Assembly: GCF_016905445.1 (NCBI RefSeq)
Contig: NZ_JAFEXF010000021.1
Coordinates: 1-60,191, forward strand
Origin: Streptomyces sp. G44
GTDB lineage: Bacteria > Actinomycetota > Actinomycetes > Streptomycetales > Streptomycetaceae
Direction of reading: 5' to 3'
Length of the DNA stretch: 60,191 nucleotides
Position 1 is the first letter of the stretch. Each line of letters opens with the position of its first letter. The translations under genes and the position numbers were made by a program. Below the pieces are notes generated by a model. That model was not told the DNA's origin, made no database searches, and worked only from the letters and a program-made list of their open reading frames with translations. Below, in pieces: positions 15,958 to 23,442 of this stretch.

Positions 15958-17500
15958 GGCGTACGACCTCGCGGTGCTGGGCGCGGGACCGGCGGGGCTC
16001 GCCGGTGCCGTGACCGCTGCCGAACTGGGCCTGTCCGTCGCACTGTTGGCCGCCTCGGACCGGCCGGGCGGCCAGTTCTACCGGCATCCCGCCCCGGCCG
16101 TGGGCGCCACCCGCCCCGAGGCCCTCCACCATGACTGGGCCGCCTACGCCGATCTGCGCGACCGCCTGGCGGCAAGCGACATCACCCGGCTCTTCGGCCA
16201 CCACGTCTGGGCGGTGACGCGCGAGGCGGCCGGGGAGCGATGGGCCGTCCATGCGCTCACCGGGGAGGAGGGGCCCAGCCACGGCCACGGCTACAGTCAC
16301 GGCCACGGCCACAGCCACCGTCCCAGCCCCAGCCCCAGCCCCAGCCCCAGCCACCGTCCCGCACAGCGGCCGGTGACCCTGCGGGCCCGCGCGCTCCTCC
16401 TCGCGACCGGCTCGTACGAACGCCACCTCCCCTTCCCCGGCTGGACCCTGCCCGGTGTCGTGGGCGCGGGCGGCGCCCAGGCCATGCTCAAGTCCGGCCT
16501 CGCCCTGCCCGGCAGACGCGTCGTCGTCGCGGGCAGCGGCCCGCTGCTGCTCGCCGTCGCCACCTCGCTCACCGCGGCCGGCGCCGAGGTACGGGAGGTG
16601 GTCGAGGCGTCGGGCTACGCCGGTTACGCCCGCCACCCGGCCGCGCTCGCCGCCAACCCGCACAAACTCGCGGAAGCGGCCCGCCACGGCATGGCCCTGC
16701 TGCGCCACCGGGCCCGCCCGCGCACCCGCAGCGCGGTCACCGAGGCGCACGGCACGGACCGGGTGGAGGCGGTGACGGTCTCCCGCCTGGACCGCGACTG
16801 GCGGCCGGTGCCCGGCACGGCCCGCCGCGTCACCTGCGACGCGCTGGCGGTCGGCCACGGCCTGGTCCCGCAGATCGACCTGGCGACCGCCCTGGGCTGC
16901 GCCACCCGCCGCACCCCCGACGGTGTCCACGCCCTCGCCCTGACCCCGCTCCAGGAGACATCGCTCCCGGGCATATGGGCGGCCGGCGAGACCTCGGGCA
17001 TCGGCGGAGCCCAACTCGCCCGCGCCGAGGGCGAACTGGCGGCGCTGGCGATCACCGCCCGACTGACCGGTGCGCGCCCGTACCCCCTCCCCCGGCTGCG
17101 CGCCCTGCGACGCCGCCGCGACCGCATGCGCGCCTTCGCCGAGACGATGACCGCCGCGCACACGCCGGGCCGGGGCTGGACGGGGTGGCTCGGCGACGAC
17201 ACGGAGGTGTGCCGGTGCGAGGAGGTGACGGCGGGCCGCGTGCGCGAGGCGGTGGCCGACTACGGCGCCCGCGACACCCGTACCGTCAAGCTCCTCACCC
17301 GGGCGGGCATGGGCTGGTGCCAGGGCCGCGTGTGCGGAACGGCCGTGGCCTGCCTCTCCGCGTCGGACACCACCGCGCCCGCGCCCCCCGACCGCCGCCC
17401 GCTCGCCACACCCGTCCCCCTGGGCACGCTCGCCCGCCTCCCGAGCGCCGGATCCGCCCCCACCGAACCCTCACCCCCGACCGAAGGGCAGCCGTCATGA
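15938..17500 (+). CDS. NAD/FAD-binding large subunit of D-hydroxyproline dehydrogenase (HcnB-like)
   Basis: A 520-residue oxidoreductase with an FAD-binding start (DLAVLGAGPAGLAGAVTAAELGL), a second nucleotide fold (RRVVVAGSGPLLLAVATSLTAAG) and a C-terminal BFD-like [2Fe-2S] region (EVCRCEEVTAG, then GMGWCQGRVCG). It accepts electrons from the DadA-type subunit. Residues ~108-143 form an unusual insertion rich in His-Gly and then Ser-Pro repeats, not expected in the family. Start ATG 15938 overlaps the previous gene; the stop overlaps the next start (ATGA), so coupling is tight. Confidence 0.82.
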   Translation: MPDSAAEAYDLAVLGAGPAGLAGAVTAAELGLSVALLAASDRPGGQFYRHPAPAVGATRPEALHHDWAAYADLRDRLAASDITRLFGHHVWAVTREAAGERWAVHALTGEEGPSHGHGYSHGHGHSHRPSPSPSPSPSHRPAQRPVTLRARALLLATGSYERHLPFPGWTLPGVVGAGGAQAMLKSGLALPGRRVVVAGSGPLLLAVATSLTAAGAEVREVVEASGYAGYARHPAALAANPHKLAEAARHGMALLRHRARPRTRSAVTEAHGTDRVEAVTVSRLDRDWRPVPGTARRVTCDALAVGHGLVPQIDLATALGCATRRTPDGVHALALTPLQETSLPGIWAAGETSGIGGAQLARAEGELAALAITARLTGARPYPLPRLRALRRRRDRMRAFAETMTAAHTPGRGWTGWLGDDTEVCRCEEVTAGRVREAVADYGARDTRTVKLLTRAGMGWCQGRVCGTAVACLSASDTTAPAPPDRRPLATPVPLGTLARLPSAGSAPTEPSPPTEGQPS

Positions 17501-18417
17501 CCGCCACCCCCCGGCCCCCCACCTGGACCCCTGAGCGCCCGTGGCGCGGCATCATGGTCGCCACCGCGCTCCCCTTCCGCGACGACCTCTCCATCGACTA
17601 CGACGCCTACGCCGCACACGTCCGCCACCTCCTCGCGCACGGCTGCGACGGCGTCGTTCCCAACGGCTCCCTCGGCGAGTACCAGACCCTCACCGACGAC
17701 GAACGCGCCCGCGTCGTCCGCACCGCCGTCGAGGCGGCGGGCGACGGAACCCGGGTGATGCCCGGCGTCAGCGCCTACGGCAGCGCCGAGTCGCGCCGCT
17801 GGGCCGAGCAGGCGGCGCGGGCGGGCTGCGGCTCGGTGCTGCTCCTGCCGCCGAACGCCTACCGCGCCGACGAGGAGTCCGTCCGCGCCCACTACGCCGA
17901 GGTCGCCAGGGCGGGCGTGCCCGTGGTCGCGTACAACAATCCGCATGACACGAGGGTCGACCTGACGCCCGGCCTGCTCGCCCGGCTGCACGGCGACGGC
18001 GGCATCGTGGCGGTGAAGGAGTTCAGCGGCGACGTGCGCAGGGCGTACGAGATCGCCGAACTGGTGCCCGAGCTGGATCTGTTGGCCGGTGCGGACGACG
18101 TCCTGGTGGAGCTGGCCCTCGCGGGCGCGGTGGGCTGGATCGCCGGTTACCCGAACGCCTTCCCCGCCGCCTGCGCTGAGCTGTACCACGCCGCGTGCGC
18201 GCGGGACCTGGACACGGCGCTGCCGCTCTACCGCTCACTGCATCCGCTCCTGCGCCAGGACTCCGCGACCGAGTTCGTGCAGTCCATCAAGGTCTCGATG
18301 GACCTGGCGGGCCCCCGCGGCGGCCCGACCCGCCCGCCGCGCACCCCCCTGTCCGGCGCCACGGATGCACTGGTGCGGGCGGCCACCGAGAAGGCACTGG
18401 CGGCAGGCCACCGCTAG
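17497..18417 (+). CDS. Pyrroline-4-hydroxy-2-carboxylate deaminase (DHDPS family)
   Basis: A 306-residue TIM-barrel lyase. Schiff-base Lys174 lies in VAVKEFSG and the catalytic Tyr146 in VVAYNNPHD, with PNGSLGEYQTLTDDER as the N-terminal carboxylate-binding region. In this operon the expected reaction is deamination of 1-pyrroline-4-hydroxy-2-carboxylate to alpha-ketoglutarate semialdehyde (HypD/LhpC type). The next step, the semialdehyde dehydrogenase, is not encoded in the operon. N-acetylneuraminate-lyase-like aldolase activity is the alternative but fits the context less well. Confidence 0.8.
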   Translation: MTATPRPPTWTPERPWRGIMVATALPFRDDLSIDYDAYAAHVRHLLAHGCDGVVPNGSLGEYQTLTDDERARVVRTAVEAAGDGTRVMPGVSAYGSAESRRWAEQAARAGCGSVLLLPPNAYRADEESVRAHYAEVARAGVPVVAYNNPHDTRVDLTPGLLARLHGDGGIVAVKEFSGDVRRAYEIAELVPELDLLAGADDVLVELALAGAVGWIAGYPNAFPAACAELYHAACARDLDTALPLYRSLHPLLRQDSATEFVQSIKVSMDLAGPRGGPTRPPRTPLSGATDALVRAATEKALAAGHR

Positions 18418-18445
18418 AGACCGCCCGCCCCCTGCGAGGAGAACC

Positions 18446-19450
18446 ATGCGCACCCGACACGTCTTCCACGCCGTCGACTCCCACACCGAGGGCATGCCCA
18501 CCCGCGTGATCACCGGCGGCGTGGGGGTGATCCCCGGCGCCACCATGGCCGAGCGCCGACTCCACTTCATCGACCACCTGGACCAGCTGCGCACGCTCCT
18601 GATGTACGAGCCGCGCGGCCACTCCGCGATGAGCGGCGCCGTCCTCCAGCCCCCGACCCGCCCCGACGCCGATTACGGCGTCCTCTTCATCGAGGTGTCC
18701 GGGCTGCTGCCCATGTGCGGCCACGGCACCATTGGCGTCGCCACCGTCCTCGTCGAGACGGGCATGGTGCCGGTCACCGAGCCCGTCACGACGGTCCGCC
18801 TGGACACCCCGGCAGGTCTGGTCCCCGTGGACGTGCGGGTGAGCGGCGGCGCGGCGACATCGGCGACGCTCACCAACGTCCCGGCGTTCTGCGTCGCCCT
18901 GGACCGGAAGGTCGACGTGCCCGGCCTCGGCACGGTCACGTACGACCTGGCCTTCGGCGGGAACTTCTACGCGTTCGTGTCCCTCGACGCGCTGGGGCTG
19001 CCGTTCGACCGCGCCCGCAAGGACGACCTGCTCGCGGCGGGCCTCGCCCTCATGGACGTGATCAACGCCTCGCCGGACCGCCCGGCCCATCCCGAGCAGC
19101 CGGACATCTCCGGCGTCAAGCACGTCTACCTCGCGGCGCCGGGCTCGGACGCGTACCGGTCCCGGCACGCGATGGCGATCCACCCCGGCTGGTTCGACCG
19201 CTCCCCCTGCGGAACGGGCACCTCCGCGCGGATGGCCCAGCTGCACGCCCGCGGTGAACTGCCCTTGGACCGCGACTTCGTCAACGAGTCCTTCATCGGT
19301 ACGGAGTTCACCGGCCGGCTGATCGCGCGGACAGAGGTGGCGGGCCTGCCCGCGGTCGTCCCCCGGATCACGGGACGGGCGTGGATCACCGGCACGGCGC
19401 AGTACTTCCTGGACCCCGACGACCCGTTCCCCGCGGGCTTCACGCTCTGA
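18446..19450 (+). CDS. 4-hydroxyproline 2-epimerase (proline racemase family)
   Basis: A 334-residue enzyme with both catalytic cysteines: MCGHGTIG and DRSPCGTGTSARMA. Two cysteines argue for a racemase/epimerase and against trans-3-hydroxyproline dehydratase, which has lost one of them. It converts trans-4-hydroxy-L-proline to cis-4-hydroxy-D-proline, the substrate of the dehydrogenase encoded upstream. ATG 18446 follows GAGGAG. The 28-base gap to the previous gene keeps it in the operon. Confidence 0.87.
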   Translation: MRTRHVFHAVDSHTEGMPTRVITGGVGVIPGATMAERRLHFIDHLDQLRTLLMYEPRGHSAMSGAVLQPPTRPDADYGVLFIEVSGLLPMCGHGTIGVATVLVETGMVPVTEPVTTVRLDTPAGLVPVDVRVSGGAATSATLTNVPAFCVALDRKVDVPGLGTVTYDLAFGGNFYAFVSLDALGLPFDRARKDDLLAAGLALMDVINASPDRPAHPEQPDISGVKHVYLAAPGSDAYRSRHAMAIHPGWFDRSPCGTGTSARMAQLHARGELPLDRDFVNESFIGTEFTGRLIARTEVAGLPAVVPRITGRAWITGTAQYFLDPDDPFPAGFTL

Positions 19451-19492
19451 CCTCGACGGCTCCCCGAGGGCCCAACCGGCAACGTGACATTG

Positions 19493-19498
19493 TACTTT
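19493..19498 (+). promoter_or_regulatory. Weak promoter and possible autoregulatory site before the GntR gene
   Basis: An AT-rich stretch (TTGTACTTTGTTGATC, 19490-19505) breaks the GC-rich sequence between the epimerase and the regulator. TACTTT fits a TANNNT -10 preceded directly by TG, with no good -35. It may let the regulator be transcribed independently. Low confidence. Confidence 0.3.
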
Positions 19499-19555
19499 GT
19501 TGATCCGCGCACCCCGGTGAACCGCGCGGGGCGGGTACCACCGGAGAGGAACACC

Positions 19556-20236
19556 ATGGGGCACCTGAAGCACAAGAACCTCATCACCGCCGGTGAGCGG
19601 CTGCGCGATCAGGTCGCCCACGCCCTGCGGGCCGCCCTGATCTCCGGCGAACTGCGGCCCGGAGAGATCTACTCCGCGCCCGGCCTCGCGGAGGACTTCG
19701 GCATCTCGGCGACTCCGGTGCGCGAGGCGATGCTCGACCTGGCCCGGGAGGGCCTGGTCGAGCCGGTCCGCAACAAGGGCTTTCGCGTCACGGAGGTCGA
19801 TGAACGCGACCTCGACCAGTACACGGAGATCCGCGGCCTGATCGAGATCCCCATGATCGGCCGCATCACCCGCACCGCGGCCCGCGCCGAGCTGGAGGTG
19901 CTGCGCCCGATCGCCGAGGAGATCGTGCGCGCCGCCAGGAGCCACGACCTCATCGCCTACCTGGAGGCCGACCGCCGCTTCCACCTGTCGCTCCTCGCCC
20001 TGTCGGGCAACGACCGTCTGGTCGAGACGGTCGGCGACCTGCGCAAGCGCTCCCGTCTCTACGGCCTGACGGCCCTGGCCGAGCGTGACCAGCTGACCCC
20101 GTCGGCCGAGGAGCACATCGAACTCCTCGACCTGATGCTGTCGGGCGACGCGGAGGCGGCGGAGGGGTGCATGGCGCGACACCTGGGGCATGTGCGGTCA
20201 CTGTGGGCGGAGAGTGCGTCGGCGGCGGCGCGATAG
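19556..20236 (+). CDS. GntR-family regulator (FadR/FCD subfamily) of hydroxyproline use
   Basis: A 226-residue regulator. The N-terminal winged helix contains LRAALISGELRPGEIYSAPGLAEDFGISATPVREAMLDLAREGLV, a classic GntR signature. The C-terminal all-helical FCD domain has the metal-ligand pattern in EADRRFHLSLLALSGN and EEHIELLDLMLSGD. It is last in the hydroxyproline operon and probably represses it, released by hydroxyproline or a catabolic intermediate. ATG 19556 follows GGAGAGGA. Confidence 0.88.
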   Translation: MGHLKHKNLITAGERLRDQVAHALRAALISGELRPGEIYSAPGLAEDFGISATPVREAMLDLAREGLVEPVRNKGFRVTEVDERDLDQYTEIRGLIEIPMIGRITRTAARAELEVLRPIAEEIVRAARSHDLIAYLEADRRFHLSLLALSGNDRLVETVGDLRKRSRLYGLTALAERDQLTPSAEEHIELLDLMLSGDAEAAEGCMARHLGHVRSLWAESASAAAR

Positions 20237-20263
20237 ATCCGCCGCCCCGGCCACCCACGAAAA

Positions 20264-20294
20264 ATCCCCGCGATCTCTGAGAGATCGCGGGGAT
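20264..20294. terminator. Strong hairpin terminator after the hydroxyproline operon
   Basis: ATCCCCGCGATCTC, loop TGA, then GAGATCGCGGGGAT: a perfect 14-bp stem 28 bases after the regulator's stop. The plus-strand side has no U-tract, as is common in Streptomyces. A run of A before the hairpin gives a U-tract for minus-strand transcripts, so it may act in both directions and marks the chromosome-side edge of the island. Confidence 0.75.
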
Positions 20295-20519
20295 CATGAC
20301 GCAACGCGGTGTGCGACCGCTTCGCTGTGTCGCTTTGCGCTCTGTGTCCCCAAGGGGACTCAACTTGCACCCTGTACTCGCGCGGTACGTCCGCGAACAC
20401 GCAGGTCAAGGCTAGAACGGGACCGGCACCCACGGCCAGGGCCACGCGGCCCGGCCACGCCCCGACGTCCTCACCAGGGCGTCGGGGCACCCCTCAACAA
20501 CTAAACAGAGACCACACCC
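20295..20519. other. Non-coding region at the island's left edge, with two hairpins
   Basis: No gene is credible in these 225 bases. There is a perfect palindrome GTCCCC-AA-GGGGAC (20346-20359) and a 9-bp hairpin GCCCCGACG / CGTCGGGGC (20459-20467 and 20480-20488, 12-base loop). TCGCT/TGYG repeats run through 20317-20345. These may be an operator or a structured leader for the methyltransferase gene, or the remains of an attachment region. I found no clear copy of the tRNA-Leu 3' end here. Confidence 0.4.
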
Positions 20520-21608
20520 ATGCAACCACCTACACAGCTAGGAGGTGATCTTCAAAGCGGCCCGCAGTCAGCGGACGCCACGAATCTCCCTCGCAACACA
20601 ATCCTCATCGGGGATGTCCGTGAGCGCCTGGCCGATCTACCGGCCGCGTCCGTGGACACCATCATCACCAGCCCGTCGTACTACGGCGTCCGCGACTACG
20701 GTCATGAGCAGCAGCTTGGAGCCGAGCCGGACGTAGACGGCTGGGTGGACGGCCTTCGACTCGTCGCCCGTGACCTGGCCCGCGTCCTCCGTCCGCATGG
20801 CTCGCTCTGGCTGAACCTCGGCGACAGCTACGCCCGCCGCCAGGCCGAAGGCGCGACGCCCAAGAGCTTGCTTTTAGGCCCTGCGCGAGTGGCATTAGCC
20901 CTGCTCCGCGACGGATGGATACTCCGCAACGAGGTCATCTGAGCCAAGACCAATCCCATGCCTTCGTCTGTCACCGATCGGCTGACCACGACGCACGAGT
21001 TGATCTACTTCTTCACTCGTTCGCCGCGCTGCTACTTCGATCTCGGCCCCATCCGACGTCCACTCCTCACCAGTAAGCGCCAGAACCCGAGTACCGCACC
21101 GAGCAGCTACCCACCAGCTGGCATCGGGGCAGCGAACCGCAAGGGCTGGACGCTCAACGACAACCGCGGCCTTTCCCGCCTCAAGGCCTTCGGCCTCTCG
21201 GGGCATCCGCTTGGCAAGAACCCTGGCGACGTCTGGACGTTGCCGACCGCAGGTTTCCGAGGCGGTCACTTCGCCGCCTTCCCGCTGAGCCTGGTGGAGC
21301 GTCCACTCCTGGCGACCACGCCGGAGCGGGTCTGCCCGAACTGTGGCGAGCCGTGGCACCGCGCCCTGGAGCGCCGGAGCGGCCGTCTCCTGGCGGTCGG
21401 CGCGCTGGAGCCAACCTGCCTGTGCGAGGTGGATGGCGTGCCGGGTGTCGTACTCGACCCCTTCATGGGCACGGGCACGACCGTCCTGGCCGCCGAGAAG
21501 CACGGCCGCGACTGGATCGGCATCGAGCTGAATCCCCAGTACGCCGAGATGACCGAAGAGCGGCTTCGCGCCGAACGTGCGAAACGTCAACCGCGAAGAG
21601 CAGCCTGA
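20520..21608 (+). pseudogene. DNA methyltransferase, interrupted by an in-frame TGA
   Basis: Together the two halves encode a ~362-residue N4/N6 site-specific DNA methyltransferase: TSPSYYGVRDYG (catalytic SPxY motif), zinc-ribbon-like CPNCGEPW and CLCE, then the S-adenosylmethionine motif DPFMGTGTTVLAAE. The frame is stopped by TGA at 20940-20942, in NEVI-stop-AKTNPMP, where relatives have Trp (VIWxKxNPMP); the same frame resumes at the next codon. A single TGG to TGA change explains it. The downstream half lacks the catalytic motif, so the enzyme should be inactive unless the stop is read through. A sequencing error cannot be excluded. Confidence 0.8.
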
Positions 21609-21685
21609 CACCTCCCCGGTGTCATGCGGCCGTCGTCGTCATCCCAGCAAGGGATGGCCGGCCGCACCAAACCGAGGAGGCGTCC

Positions 21686-22018
21686 GTGACCACGGAATCC
21701 CGCAATGGCGGCAGCGTGAAGACTCTGGGCATCAAGGTGCCCGATGCTCTCCACGCACAGTTCGCTCTCGTCGCCCAGCTCGACGGCATCTCCCTGGGAG
21801 ACGCGGCCATCCGCGCGGTCGAGCTGTACGTCACCACCAAGAAGGCGGAGCCGGACTTCGCTGCCCGCGCCAAGGCTGCGCTCGAAGCGATCGAGCGTGA
21901 GGCAGCCGCCCGGCGCGGCGCAATCCAGGGCCTGTTCGGGACGGAAGACCCGACGGCCGAGACGCCTGCCGAGACCACCACGTCGACGCGGCGCCGCAGC
22001 GGTGAGGCTTCCAAGTAA
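21686..22018 (+). CDS. Small RHH-like protein of plasmid/ICE type
   Basis: A 110-residue protein. Residues ~12-50 (LGIKVPDALHAQFALVAQLDGISLGDAAIRAVELYV) resemble a ribbon-helix-helix DNA-binding fold; a charged helix and a disordered Thr/Glu-rich tail follow. GTG 21686 has an excellent GAGGAGG site six bases before it. Similar small proteins occur in actinobacterial conjugative elements and may regulate replication or transfer. Function not established. Confidence 0.6.
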   Translation: MTTESRNGGSVKTLGIKVPDALHAQFALVAQLDGISLGDAAIRAVELYVTTKKAEPDFAARAKAALEAIEREAAARRGAIQGLFGTEDPTAETPAETTTSTRRRSGEASK

Positions 22019-22187
22019 GAGCGGAAGCCTGCTAACCCGGAGCGGAGCGGCGGCCAACCGGCCGCCCTCCGCTCCACACATCACCTGCACATCAGACCGT
22101 TCCCCGGCTCCTTGGCGGGGAGCGGCCTGGTGTGGAACGGACCGCCCACCAGGCAACAGCCCAACGGTCCAGAAGCGAGCGGCAACC

Positions 22188-23024
22188 TTGATTACCGCCA
22201 TCGTCATACCCGTCGATCCGGGCCAACCGATCCGGCTCCAGCAGCTCGAAACGAGCGACATCGACGCCTACCAGCACATCGTGGGAGGCAACCTCCAGAT
22301 CGTCGGTCTCGAACGGCCGCCGGCCGGGGTGTACCTCAACGAGTCCGGCAATCTGAACCGGATGCGCGTCAACCACCGGGCAACCAGGCTCGTGTGGGTG
22401 CACAACTCGGCGTTTCGGAATCACGGCGTGATCGTGGGACCGGCGCTCATCGTCGGGCCGCCGGACCGTCACAGTGACGACACCTCGTCCCCGCAGGACC
22501 TCACCGACCTGCTGTTCAACACCAAGCGCTACCGAGTCCAGCTCTGGACCGGCGGTGATTCCCGTTTGACGAGCGACCCGGAAGTGTTCACCGACTGGAC
22601 GGAGGCGTACCGCTACGCCTTGCAGCAGGTCGAGACGCGGGAAGGCGCTCAGGAAGTCCGAGTCGTCGCCGAGCTGGCCGAGGAACTGCGCGAGCAGTGG
22701 TTCAAGCTCGGCATCGAGAACCCGTGGATCAGTTCTGCGGACGACCCGCCGTTCACCCGGCACAGCTTCGTCGGCTGCTACAGCGTCGAAGAGCTGGAAC
22801 AGAACATCGGGCACGGCAACTGGGCCATCGGCACCGCTTTCTACTATCGCGACCTGTGCTTCTTCAAGCAGGTCGAAGGCGGTGACGAGTGGCTGACCAT
22901 CCGGCATGGGATCGCCTTCGAGTCCATGACGTTGGAACCGAGCATCGAGGAAGGAAAGTTCGCCCGGCTCATTCGTAGGCTACTGACCGCGTCCAAGACG
23001 CAGTGTCAGGCGCTCACGTACTGA
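22188..23024 (+). CDS. DUF3846-type protein of a mobile element
   Basis: About 278 residues. The N-terminal part (VIPVDPGQPIRLQQL, then HIVGGNLQIVGLE, VYLNESGNLNRMRVNHRATRL, HGVIVGPALIVG) matches the layout of DUF3846, a domain of unknown function found in phages, plasmids and ICEs. The C-terminal half is charged and unassigned. The start is uncertain: TTG 22188 is the only reasonable start near the beginning of homology, and its ribosome site is weak. A hairpin follows the stop. Confidence 0.6.
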   Translation: MITAIVIPVDPGQPIRLQQLETSDIDAYQHIVGGNLQIVGLERPPAGVYLNESGNLNRMRVNHRATRLVWVHNSAFRNHGVIVGPALIVGPPDRHSDDTSSPQDLTDLLFNTKRYRVQLWTGGDSRLTSDPEVFTDWTEAYRYALQQVETREGAQEVRVVAELAEELREQWFKLGIENPWISSADDPPFTRHSFVGCYSVEELEQNIGHGNWAIGTAFYYRDLCFFKQVEGGDEWLTIRHGIAFESMTLEPSIEEGKFARLIRRLLTASKTQCQALTY

Positions 23025-23031
23025 GCAATAG

Positions 23032-23069
23032 CCCGTCGCCCGAGCCACTACAGCTCTGGGCGGCGGGCC
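23032..23069 (+). terminator. Hairpin terminator after the DUF3846 gene
   Basis: GCCCGTCGCCCGAG pairs with CTCTGGGCGGCGGGC across a nine-base loop, with one G-T pair and one bulge. It begins about eight bases after the stop codon. No U-tract. Confidence 0.6.
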
Positions 23070-23442
23070 TACTTACATGCAAGGAATACCCGGCAGCAGC
23101 ATTCGGATTGGCTTACTGGTCAAGCTGCAACGTTGTAAGTGACTTACGACGGCGTCCACCACGCGATGCTAGGTATCGCGCGCCTGCACCACCTCACCCT
23201 CGCCGGCTAGACGAGCGCGACCGCCCGAGGGCAGGCACGTCCCGAACTGCCGGGAGAGCATTTACGGGACAACCCTTGGCTCGGCCACCTTTTCCTGAGT
23301 CAGGCCGCCCGTGGACCCCGACGCCCCCGCAGTGCATGCGAAGGCCCCGGCACCGACCGGCCGGACAAACCAGGGCAAGACGCCGGATCGGCTAGACCGA
23401 TCACACCTCCGAAGAGTCGAGGTCAAACCCGGCACGAGACAC
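23070..23442. other. Non-coding gap between convergent genes, with two inverted repeats
   Basis: No convincing gene in about 370 bases. An inverted repeat of 10-base arms around a single G (CGTTGTAAGT-G-ACTTACGACG, 23131-23151, one G-T mismatch) stands out, as does GATCGG-N5-CCGATC (23386-23402) just past the hsdM stop, which may help end minus-strand transcription. Confidence 0.45.

Noticed and set aside
20341..20372. Left attachment site copying the tRNA-Leu 3' end
   Set aside because: Only GTGTCC and GGGGACT match over 17 bases; the similarity is explained by the GTCCCC-AA-GGGGAC palindrome and lacks the T-arm sequence.
23003..23395. A 130-codon gene after DUF3846
   Set aside because: It overlaps the DUF3846 3' end and a terminator hairpin, and the translation is Arg/Pro-rich without motif.
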